From CANNBR01 sp964592275 (GTDB taxonomy: Bacteria; Babelota; Babeliae; Babelales; CAIQNR01), in contig CAZQDJ010000034.1 of assembly GCA_964592275.1 (NCBI GenBank), positions 1 through 6,538 on the forward strand: DNA of 6,538 bases. Reading direction: 5' to 3'. Each line of letters starts with the position of its first letter. The first letter of the stretch is position 1. A model generated the notes under the pieces. It had not been told where the DNA came from and did no database searches. It saw nothing but the letters and a program-made list of their open reading frames with translations. Both the position numbers and the translations under genes were made by a program. Below are positions 1-5,892 of this stretch, in pieces.

Positions 1-377
1 CACTGTTCTGCTCAGCATCACTAACTCAAGCTATGGAAACGCAATTACCCAAATCTCCAAAAATTGCTGCACTTGCTGCTTTTTGGAATAAAAAGGTAGA
101 ACTTCCACCAAAAGCTCATATCCTTTCCTCCATTACAGAAAACGATGATGAAGCTGAACTTGCAGAAACACTCCCTGTACGTTCACAATCAATGCCTCTT
201 AAAAACAATATTCAAAGATCGCATGTAAGAAGATCGTTCTCTGCTCCTATTATTGTTCGCTCCCCTTATGCTCATCTACTTCCAACAATTAATGAAATGG
301 ATGAAACAGCTACTGATACAACAGCAGACCAAGGAGTACTCACGAAACTCTTTAAAGAAGAAGAATCACTCGTTTAA
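1..377 (+). CDS. Small probably exported protein with paired RSxSxP motifs, 5' end outside window
   Basis: I do not recognise the family. The frame is open to the left edge; in-frame codons from base 3 read LFCSASLTQA before the ATG at 33. That run looks like the end of a Sec signal peptide with cleavage after TQA, so the true start is probably just outside the window and Met at 33 would be about the first mature residue. No SD precedes the ATG at 33, which supports this. Numbered from that Met (114 residues), the protein is hydrophilic with no membrane segment. It carries two exact RSxSxP motifs (R50-P55 and R67-P72), flanked by two similar AH[IL]L..I.E.D segments (residues 29-40 and 80-91), so the layout is mirror-like. 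The C-terminus is acidic. It ends 73 bases before the protease gene, with a long hairpin between. The reading frame is convincing; export is inferred; function is unknown. Confidence 0.75.
   Translation, partial: LFCSASLTQAMETQLPKSPKIAALAAFWNKKVELPPKAHILSSITENDDEAELAETLPVRSQSMPLKNNIQRSHVRRSFSAPIIVRSPYAHLLPTINEMDETATDTTADQGVLTKLFKEEESLV
180..248 (+). other. Two RSxSxP short linear motifs 17 residues apart
   Basis: Bases 180-197 encode RSQSMP and bases 231-248 encode RSFSAP. Both match the mode-1 14-3-3 phosphopeptide consensus R-S-x-pS-x-P exactly, and each candidate serine has Arg at -3, as basophilic eukaryotic kinases prefer. The two serines (S53 and S70, counted from the Met at 33) are 17 residues apart, about enough for one chain to occupy both grooves of a 14-3-3 dimer. 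The match is seen directly; any binding is inference. Confidence 0.4.
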
Positions 378-384
378 ATTCATA

Positions 385-440
385 TTCTTGCAAATAAAAC
401 GGTCTCCTTTACACTGAATAGATCGTTTTATTTGCAAGGA
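385..440 (+). promoter_or_regulatory. Long inverted repeat covering the SD of the protease gene
   Basis: Bases 387-401 and 424-438 are a perfect 15-bp inverted repeat. Allowing one G-U pair, the stem continues inward to 405/420 (19 bp, 14-base loop 406-419) and outward by two pairs to 385/440. The right arm contains most of the AAGGAG SD of the next gene, so folding would hide it from ribosomes. No T-run follows on the + strand, so it is a poor classical terminator there, although it could still protect or end the upstream transcript. A weak promoter-like pair (TTGCAA 388-393 and TACACT 410-415, 16 bases apart) lies inside the repeat. A transcript from it would start near 422, lack the left arm and leave the SD free. 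The repeat is certain; its role is not. Confidence 0.7.
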
Positions 441-441
441 G
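436..441 (+). promoter_or_regulatory. Shine-Dalgarno site AAGGAG of the protease gene
   Basis: AAGGAG lies 9 bases before the ATG at 451 and fixes that start. It is unusual because its first five bases are in the 3' arm of the inverted repeat at 385-440. Confidence 0.8.
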
Positions 442-450
442 TAACTAACA

Positions 451-3400
451 ATGTTCGGAATAATTTTTTCATCGAAAAAATCTTTTTTTTGGATGATTAC
501 TGCAGGGTTAGTTCTTGCAAGCGGATTCTTCACTCATCATTATTTTACACAAAGCTATCCTATTATTTCACTTTCCATTTCTATGGACCGAGAACAAGCA
601 CTTGAAAAAGCAACCCTTTTAAGTACACAACATACCTGGCTCCCTGCAAACGCACGCTCTGCCGTTGAATTCAAACATGATCAACTTTTGCATTATTTTA
701 TAGAACTTGAATGTGGTGGCAAAGAAACATTTTCTGAGCTTTTACGCACAAAAGAATACGAACCGTACCAATGGCACGTTAGACATTTTCAAGAAAAAAA
801 CACTCATGAAGTTTCTATTTTTTTTACTCCTGATGGCACCCTTTATGGCTTTACTGCAAAGCTTCCCGAAACAGAAATCAAGCCAACCGTTACCACACAA
901 GAAGCTCGTGAATTAGCTCAAGCAACTGCAACAAATGAATGGAACATTTCTTTTGAATCCTATAAAGAAATAGAAGCATCAAAAGATCTTAAACCCTGCG
1001 GACGCCTTGACCATAGTTTTGTCTATGAACGCACTGACGCACACCTAGGAACAGAGGGTAAGTATCGACTTAAGCTTCTTGTATGTGGCGATACAGTAAC
1101 TGAAGTTAATCGTTTTGTTTTTATTCCAGAAACTTTTACACGACGCTTCCAAGAAATGCGCAGTTCTAATACAACGATACTCACCTTTGGAACATTGGGA
1201 CTACAACTACTCTACATTTTTGCTGGCTGTTTAATTGCCGGCTTTTTCTTTTTACGCAAACGATCTCTCATTATCAAACCAGCTTTTTATTGGGCCGCAT
1301 TCTTTGGTTTTATGATGTTTGCCTCTACCATCAACGAACTACCACATGCATGGATATCTTATGATACAGCCACCTCAACATCATCATTTCTCTTTAGTTA
1401 TATACTAAAGGCTCTCTCTCTTGCTGTTATTACTACTAGTTTTTTTACCGCTATTTTTAGCGTCGCTCTCACCTGGGACCAACTTGCATTCCCTTCACGT
1501 CTTGCCTTTTGGAAGCTCTGGTCGCCAACAGTAGGAAGTTCTATTGCAGTACTTGGAAGAACTCTTGGAGGCTATGCTTTTTCTATCATATTCCTTGGCA
1601 TTACAACTGCAACCTATTTACTACTCACCAAAGTCTTTCATTGGTGGTGTCCGGCAGACACCTTAGTTGATCCAAATATCCTTGCCACTTATGCACCTTG
1701 GATTACTCCTTTTTCACAAGCTGCAACCGCTGGATTTTTTGAAGAAATTCTTTTTCGCGCTCTTCCCCTTGCTGCATGTACTGTACTAGGCCGTTATTAT
1801 CGTCGCGAAAAAACAGGAATTTTCTTAGGATTTATCGTACAAGCATTAATTTTTGCAGCCTGTCATGCAGCTTACCCACAATATCCAGGCTATTTCCGTC
1901 TTGTTGAACTATTTATTCCCTCTTTGATTTTTGGTGCATTGTATTTTTATTTTGGCCTTCTTCCTGGTATTCTTGCTCACTTTCTTTATGATCTCTTTTT
2001 TATGTCACTTCCTATTTTTGCAACTACTTATTCACAAGCTCTCATTAGTAAAAGTATTCTCATCAGCCTCTTTTGCTTGCCCTTGTTAATCGTCCTCTAC
2101 CAAAGACTCAGAAGAGGAAATTGGTACATCATTAATGAACAAAATTACAACAGCTCCCTTCTTCCAATTGTATTACCAGCAAGCACTACACAACCTTTTA
2201 CACAAACAACATTACTCGATAATCAAACTAATCCTTCTCGCTTACCCCTTCCTGACATAACAAAAAAAATTCTTTTTACTACAGGGACAGTAGGTCTTGG
2301 GTTATGGATTTGGTGTACCCCTTTTACTCCTACAACACCTCCTTTAAACATTCAAAAAAGTGATGTTCTTTCTTTAGCCGATGACGATTTTGCACACCAA
2401 GAAGTACCAACACCTGAAGGGTTCAACTGGCGGCCATATTTTTTTATTGCAAGTACACCAACCCAATCAGAATTTTTTGTATGGCGCACCGAAGGAAGAG
2501 AAAAATATCAAGAACTTTTAGGTTCATACCTCACCCCTCCTTCATGGGTAGTTCGTTACCTTTCTTTTTCAGGAAATCTCATTGATCGGGCCTTTGAATT
2601 TGTTTCAGTTATTGGACCTGATGGCACCGTGCTTAGAAGTAATCTTATTTTTCCAGAATCACTCGAAGGCGCTTGCTTACAGGAAGGAGAAGCTCGTGGA
2701 ATAGCACTTGAGGCCATACAAAATCACTATGGAATTGCCCCCCTTGATCTCAAGGAAATTTCTGCTACACCACAGGAACGCCCTCACCGTAAAGATTGGA
2801 CTTTTATTTTTCAAGATAAAAAAGTAGTTTTTTCTGGTGAAGGAGAAGCACGTATTCAAGTAACTATTTTGGGCGATAAAGTAACTAACATTAACCGATT
2901 TGTATTTGTCCCTGAAACCTGGCTACGCAACCAACAGCAAACTGATCTTTACCTTGCTCTCCTTAATTTTTTCATACTTTTTATAAAAGCTCTTGCGTTT
3001 TTTGGCGCCTTTATACTTTTACAAAAATCTCTATTCCAAAATCTTTCAATAAAAAAAATCATTCTCTGGGCAGCAGTTCTTATCCCTGTTGTGATACTTT
3101 CAAAACTCAATGGATTAGATCAGTTATTAGCAACTTCCCTTATCAGTTCTCGTCCTTATGACGCACAGCTTTTTGCTTTTATTACGGCACTTTTAGTAAC
3201 TCCTGTTATTTTAGTCACTATTCTATCCGTTCTTCTCTCTTCTTTAAAAAACATCATTATAACAAGAACAAACACCTCTCTTATTTTTCTTGCAATTGCT
3301 GCTGAGTTAACACTACAAGGGACAATGCAAGCAATTCTTTTTGTGAGACCACGTTACCTTCCCTTTATTCCTGATTACCTAAATCTTAATACTTTCTCTC

Positions 3401-3816
3401 CCTTATTTGGCTTTGCTACTTCAACATTCTTTTCTCTTTTACAAACTAGCGTTCTTGAACTTATCTGCATTGCCGCATTCACTGCATTTATTAAAGAGAA
3501 AAAACATATCTGGTTGTATGGAATAATATTTTTTATCATTAGTTCAATCAGCTACTGCTATCCGCTCATCTTATATCCTTCAACCGCTCTCATTGTTGCA
3601 TTGGTACTCGGAGCTCTTTTTACATTAATTTATTTTATACTCCTCCGTTACGATCAACGAGCTGTCATTATTATGGCAGCAACACGCGTAGCATTGGCCA
3701 CCTTACAACAAGGGATACAACACAACTATCCTCATATTTTGCTCTATTCGATCATTGTTAGTGGTGGTATCATGCTCATAAGTTATTATTGGTTTACCTA
3801 CCTTAAAAAAGATTAA
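451..3816 (+). CDS. Tandem-duplicated CPBP (Rce1-like) intramembrane metalloprotease
   Basis: An 1121-residue polytopic inner-membrane protein. Residues 9-550 form one module: a signal-anchor helix (about 12-28), an extracytoplasmic PepSY-like domain (about 40-235), then about nine membrane segments with the CPBP/Abi protease core. All three family motifs are present: EEILFR (E431, E432, R436), F468-x3-H472 and H510-x3-D514. In this family (Rce1 is the structural model) the Glu and His residues activate water and an Asn or Asp completes the site; here it is Asp. CPBP proteins cleave membrane-embedded substrates; the substrate here is unknown. After a polar, probably cytosolic linker (551-604), residues 605-1121 repeat the whole module, including the KK-plus-helix anchor and the GD.VT..NRFVF.PET segment (213-227 and 808-822), but without the catalytic residues. 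Typical single-module homologues should be near half this length. The SD is AAGGAG at 436-441. The MscS-like gene follows after 11 bases. CPBP assignment is strong, PepSY likeness moderate. Confidence 0.9.
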   Translation: MFGIIFSSKKSFFWMITAGLVLASGFFTHHYFTQSYPIISLSISMDREQALEKATLLSTQHTWLPANARSAVEFKHDQLLHYFIELECGGKETFSELLRTKEYEPYQWHVRHFQEKNTHEVSIFFTPDGTLYGFTAKLPETEIKPTVTTQEARELAQATATNEWNISFESYKEIEASKDLKPCGRLDHSFVYERTDAHLGTEGKYRLKLLVCGDTVTEVNRFVFIPETFTRRFQEMRSSNTTILTFGTLGLQLLYIFAGCLIAGFFFLRKRSLIIKPAFYWAAFFGFMMFASTINELPHAWISYDTATSTSSFLFSYILKALSLAVITTSFFTAIFSVALTWDQLAFPSRLAFWKLWSPTVGSSIAVLGRTLGGYAFSIIFLGITTATYLLLTKVFHWWCPADTLVDPNILATYAPWITPFSQAATAGFFEEILFRALPLAACTVLGRYYRREKTGIFLGFIVQALIFAACHAAYPQYPGYFRLVELFIPSLIFGALYFYFGLLPGILAHFLYDLFFMSLPIFATTYSQALISKSILISLFCLPLLIVLYQRLRRGNWYIINEQNYNSSLLPIVLPASTTQPFTQTTLLDNQTNPSRLPLPDITKKILFTTGTVGLGLWIWCTPFTPTTPPLNIQKSDVLSLADDDFAHQEVPTPEGFNWRPYFFIASTPTQSEFFVWRTEGREKYQELLGSYLTPPSWVVRYLSFSGNLIDRAFEFVSVIGPDGTVLRSNLIFPESLEGACLQEGEARGIALEAIQNHYGIAPLDLKEISATPQERPHRKDWTFIFQDKKVVFSGEGEARIQVTILGDKVTNINRFVFVPETWLRNQQQTDLYLALLNFFILFIKALAFFGAFILLQKSLFQNLSIKKIILWAAVLIPVVILSKLNGLDQLLATSLISSRPYDAQLFAFITALLVTPVILVTILSVLLSSLKNIIITRTNTSLIFLAIAAELTLQGTMQAILFVRPRYLPFIPDYLNLNTFSPLFGFATSTFFSLLQTSVLELICIAAFTAFIKEKKHIWLYGIIFFIISSISYCYPLILYPSTALIVALVLGALFTLIYFILLRYDQRAVIIMAATRVALATLQQGIQHNYPHILLYSIIVSGGIMLISYYWFTYLKKD
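2263..3813 (+). repeat. Second, catalytically degenerate copy of the protease module
   Basis: Residues 605-1121 realign with residues 9-550 at an offset of about 595 through the anchor and extracytoplasmic domain. KK at 605-606 matches KK at 9-10, PDGT at 723-726 matches PDGT at 127-130, and NRFVF.PET at 815-822 matches 220-227. In the membrane part, VLELICIA (1001-1008) sits where FFEEILFR sits in copy one, leaving one Glu and no Arg. The segment SYCYP (1034-1038) replaces the ACHAAYP region and its His, and no HxxxD or HxxxN motif follows. DNA similarity between the copies is low, so the duplication is old and this half has been kept without catalysis. Confidence 0.75.
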
Positions 3817-3827
3817 AAAGGATTATG

Positions 3828-4337
3828 ATGAACAATTCTCTTATGCCCATTTTTTTTACCTCTGAACGTATTTTTTTCATTGTCGTTGGAGCATTTGCCT
3901 TTGTGATTGCACGGATAACTGGAAAAGCCCTACAAAAAGATATTCTTAAAAAGAATCTTCCTGAAGGATACAGCACTCTCTTTATTCCTCTTGCAGCTAA
4001 TCTTGTAAAAAATCTCTTTTTGGTCATTGGAACACTAGCGTTCACAGCTGCTTTAGGAATTAATGTAAGCTCAATTATCCAAGTAATTGGATTGGTAGTT
4101 TTTGGACTAAGCTTTATCTTAAAAGATCTTCTTGCTGATGTTGTATCAGGCTTTTTTATTCTTGCCTATAAACCATTCCATCAAGGCCATGAATTAACCA
4201 TTTCTCTTGATAAAGCATCCTACAAAGGGAAAATAGCCTCTATCGATATTCGCTACACTACTTTAGAAAATGAACAAGAAAAAATCCTTATCCCTAATTC
4301 ATTTTTGTTTAAACAACCAGTAAGTATTAAAAAGTAA
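3828..4337 (+). CDS. Minimal MscS-family mechanosensitive channel subunit
   Basis: Small-conductance mechanosensitive channel fold, expected in the inner membrane as a homo-oligomer that releases solutes on membrane tension. Residues are numbered from the upstream ATG at 3825. Membrane helices lie at about 14-32 and 54-77, then the pore-lining TM3 (79-113), the KPF..G junction (116-121), and the beta domain with GKIASIDIRYTTL (135-147) and IPN (156-158). The protein stops there: 169-170 residues against 286 in E. coli MscS, lacking the alpha/beta domain and C-terminal barrel. The stop lies inside the terminator stem, so no lost 3' end is visible. By alignment, the E. coli pore-seal Leu105 and Leu109 correspond to Phe93 and Phe97, and Gly113 to Asp101. 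Two adjacent ATGs occur; AAAGGA (3817-3822) is 5 bases from the second (3828) but only 2 from the first (3825), so I prefer 3828. It is probably cotranscribed with the protease gene. Confidence 0.85.
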   Translation: MNNSLMPIFFTSERIFFIVVGAFAFVIARITGKALQKDILKKNLPEGYSTLFIPLAANLVKNLFLVIGTLAFTAALGINVSSIIQVIGLVVFGLSFILKDLLADVVSGFFILAYKPFHQGHELTISLDKASYKGKIASIDIRYTTLENEQEKILIPNSFLFKQPVSIKK

Positions 4338-4384
4338 GAAGAAAAAAGCCGCAAGTTTTCACTCACGGCTTTTTTCTTCTTACT
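4333..4384. terminator. Bidirectional intrinsic terminator between convergent genes
   Basis: A perfect 19-bp inverted repeat (4333-4351 and 4366-4384) with a 14-base loop. Its core is GCCG/CGGC next to A6/T6, giving T-rich 3' sides on both strands. The TAA of the MscS-like gene (4335-4337) lies within the left arm, and the barrel gene on the - strand ends 13 bases from the right arm. It can therefore terminate both converging transcripts. Confidence 0.9.
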
Positions 4385-4397
4385 ACTTTTTCTATGT

Positions 4398-5444
4398 TTA
4401 AAATTCTGCAACAATTCCAAAAGTAATTTCTTGCGCACGAACCTTAAATTTAGGTTCAGCAGGAAGCACTGCATTACCCGCTGTTTGTGCCATTAAGAAT
4501 GCATTTTGAACTGCAGCTGTTGTTAATAAACCTGGTTGATTTTGATAGACAGTAGTGTGGTATTTTACAGAGCTGAAAACACAACGGTAACCAACTTCTA
4601 AAAGCACACGATTTGCACACTCAAAACGATGTGCAAGATTTACACCAATAAAACCCCCGAAGTTTGCTTTACGAGGCTTTAAATATTGCCCCATATAAAA
4701 ACTAGGCAATGCTACTGTTGAATCAGTAACGGGTGGTTGAAACAATGCAAAATCCTTAAGCGCTCCACCAACTACACCCATACCGCCTTCTAATGAAAGC
4801 ATATCACGCAAAAGGTCATAAGAAAAGACAGCCATAAATTCACCGCGCTCAACATCCTGCAATCCTAAAAGAGTTGGTGTTGTGGTTGATGAACTCGTAT
4901 AAATAGTTTCAATCGCTGCATTTTTTTTAGCATATAAAGCCTGCCAGCCAATACGAGCACGTGTTGTTTGAGGTACGTCATCTTTGTTTCTACCATTACT
5001 TATGCAAGGCAGACCAATAATTTCAACACCCATACCACCACGAACCATAGGCAACAAAGAAGAATGTTCCAAGGTAACAGTGTTAGTTCCACCAATAGCA
5101 TTAAACATCGTTACTTCTGGCATCGTATATTTAATAAAACCAACTGCTAAATCTGTATAAAGTTTTTTTGCACGATCTTCTTTATCAGGCGCTTTATCAT
5201 CAAACACTAGCCAACGGCCTTTTTTTTCTATCGTATTTTCATGATGTTTTTTTTCTTTATATTCTCGTTCTTTATGTTTTTTTAATGATTTTTTTGATGG
5301 CTCAGCCACAACTCTTGCTTCTGAATATTCTTCTACTATAACTACGTCATTACCTCCGTTACATGAACGTAATGACGTACGCTTTGCCTCTATAGTTGTA
5401 ATCATCCCTAACACTACTAGCGCGAGCCTCAATCTTTTTTTCAT
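4398..5444 (-). CDS. Predicted secreted outer-membrane beta-barrel protein with Lys-rich N-terminal linker
   Basis: 348 residues from the ATG at 5444; I do not recognise a named family. Residues 1-20 form a clear Sec signal peptide: a KKRLR head, a hydrophobic core and probable cleavage after IEA20. Residues 51-76 are strongly basic (Lys/His/Glu), then a long region of short amphipathic strands follows, with Gly-rich turns (residues 216-231, 263-274, 281-290). The chain ends in ITFGIVAEF with C-terminal Phe and alternating hydrophobics (F-x-I-x-A-x-F), the usual signal for BAM-dependent outer-membrane insertion. Four Cys (28, 147, 277, 288) lie in the mature part. Two in-frame GTG codons (5453-5451, 5450-5448) precede the ATG, but AGGAG at 5455-5459 is only 1 and 4 bases from them and 10 from the ATG, and the signal peptide starts naturally at MKKR. 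Its four A7-A8 tracts lie in the linker codons. Barrel assignment is inferred from sequence pattern; the ligand or transport role is unknown. Confidence 0.8.
   Translation of the reverse strand: MKKRLRLALVVLGMITTIEAKRTSLRSCNGGNDVVIVEEYSEARVVAEPSKKSLKKHKEREYKEKKHHENTIEKKGRWLVFDDKAPDKEDRAKKLYTDLAVGFIKYTMPEVTMFNAIGGTNTVTLEHSSLLPMVRGGMGVEIIGLPCISNGRNKDDVPQTTRARIGWQALYAKKNAAIETIYTSSSTTTPTLLGLQDVERGEFMAVFSYDLLRDMLSLEGGMGVVGGALKDFALFQPPVTDSTVALPSFYMGQYLKPRKANFGGFIGVNLAHRFECANRVLLEVGYRCVFSSVKYHTTVYQNQPGLLTTAAVQNAFLMAQTAGNAVLPAEPKFKVRAQEITFGIVAEF
5220..5295 (-). repeat. Cluster of four poly-A tracts in the barrel gene's linker codons
   Basis: On the coding (-) strand, runs of A8, A8, A7 and A7 lie at 5220-5227, 5247-5254, 5277-5283 and 5289-5295, in the codons of the Lys-rich linker. 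A one-base slip in any of them would shift the frame before the barrel. Another A8 run lies at 4921-4928. Confidence 0.7.
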
Positions 5445-5454
5445 TTCCACCACT

Positions 5455-5459
5455 CTCCT
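5455..5459 (-). promoter_or_regulatory. Shine-Dalgarno site AGGAG of the barrel gene
   Basis: GAAAGGAGA reads on the - strand, with AGGAG at 5459-5455. It is 10 bases before the ATG at 5444, but only 1 and 4 bases before the upstream GTG codons, which argues for the ATG as start. Confidence 0.7.
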
Positions 5460-5486
5460 TTCATCAAAGTTTTAAGAGTCAATATC

Positions 5487-5498
5487 TAAAGATCTTTA
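5487..5498. promoter_or_regulatory. 12-bp palindrome at the promoter start, possible operator
   Basis: TAAAGATCTTTA is a perfect palindrome overlapping the candidate -10 box and start point. Its core AAAGATCT recurs at 5601-5608. The position would suit a repressor site, but short AT-rich palindromes also arise by chance. Confidence 0.25.
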
Positions 5499-5521
5499 TA
5501 CAACGCACCAGCCTTAGTCAA
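5495..5521 (-). promoter_or_regulatory. Candidate sigma-70-type promoter of the barrel gene
   Basis: On the - strand, TTGACT (5521-5516) and TATAAA (5500-5495) each match the consensus boxes at five of six positions, but the spacer is only 15 bases, shorter than the usual 17. Transcription would begin near 5488, giving a leader of about 40 bases. The surrounding 5460-5658 region is very AT-rich and I see no gene in it. Confidence 0.45.
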
Positions 5522-5658
5522 TCATTTTAAGCTTTAGCTATTAAAAAGTTTGATAACTAAAGATTATTCAAAACACTACTTTTTCAAAACACCCTCATAC
5601 AAAGATCTATGAAAGAAAAAACATCTAAAAAAAGAACTCATTTTATAAAAAAATGGAC

Positions 5659-5692
5659 AAAAAAAAAGACTCTCAATAAAGAGAGTCTTTTT
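5659..5692 (-). terminator. Intrinsic terminator of the rRNA operon
   Basis: A perfect 12-bp stem (5681-5692 with 5663-5674) and a 6-base loop. On the - strand the A/T end of the stem merges with a following T-run, giving nine T in a row before GTCC. It begins just after the 5S 3' end, so it stops rRNA transcription before the barrel gene. Confidence 0.9.
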
Positions 5693-5693
5693 A

Positions 5694-5809
5694 GACTGGC
5701 GGCACCTGCTTTCCCGGTTCGTTTCCAAACAAGTATCATCGGCAGTGCAAACTTAACTTCCGTATTCGGAATGGTAACGGGTGTATCCCTGCACTTATAG
5801 CCACCAGAA
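5694..5809 (-). rRNA. rrf: 5S ribosomal RNA
   Basis: About 116 bases read on the - strand. Helix I pairs CUGGUGGC (5807-5800) with GCCGCCAG (5703-5696). Helix II pairs AGUGCA with UGCACU. The conserved stretch CCGAAUACGGAAGUUAAG matches the bacterial 5S loop B/C region, and the distal arm is GUUUG-GAAA-CGAAC with a GNRA loop. All main helices are intact, so it looks functional. The ends are set from helix I and are accurate to a few bases. Confidence 0.95.
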
Positions 5810-5852
5810 ATTTTTAATAAATTTTTCTTGTAATCAGCTATTTGTAAGTCAA

Positions 5853-5871
5853 GTAGTTTGACATAAACTAC
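5853..5871 (-). other. Small hairpin in the 23S-5S spacer
   Basis: A 7-bp inverted repeat (5853-5859 with 5865-5871, 5-base loop) lies in the 83-base AT-rich spacer between 23S and 5S. It is probably a processing or spacer structure. No tRNA fits in the spacer. Confidence 0.4.
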
Positions 5872-5892
5872 ACAGCAATTTGAGGTTAATAT

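Noticed and set aside
3..32. Possible lipoprotein lipobox (LFC) in the first gene
   Set aside because: The residue before Cys is Phe, not Gly, Ala or Ser; TQA followed by the mature protein fits an ordinary signal-peptidase site better.
707..916. A 69-codon + strand frame inside the protease gene
   Set aside because: It is out of frame with a gene that has clear domain homology; no SD and no recognisable content.
2677..2859. A 60-codon - strand frame inside the protease gene
   Set aside because: Antisense shadow of the second PepSY-like domain, with no support of its own.
3803..4045. An 80-codon - strand frame antisense to the MscS-like gene
   Set aside because: The + strand protein aligns throughout with MscS, so this frame is a shadow.
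4253..4474. A 73-codon - strand frame crossing the convergent terminator
   Set aside because: It spans a 19-bp terminator stem and the 3' ends of two better supported genes.
4968..5150. A 60-codon + strand frame inside the barrel gene
   Set aside because: Antisense shadow; the - strand gene has a signal peptide, SD and barrel C-terminus.
5345..5380. Possible lipobox (LRSC) at Cys28 of the barrel protein
   Set aside because: Arg at -2 and a position well after the hydrophobic core do not fit; the IEA20 site is better placed.
5609..5800. A 63-codon open frame on the + strand
   Set aside because: It runs through the rRNA terminator and the 5S gene in antisense, and its Lys-rich start is just the AT-rich flank.
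5810..5892. A tRNA or small RNA gene in the 23S-5S spacer
   Set aside because: No T-loop or anticodon-arm pattern; only a 7-bp hairpin in AT-rich sequence.
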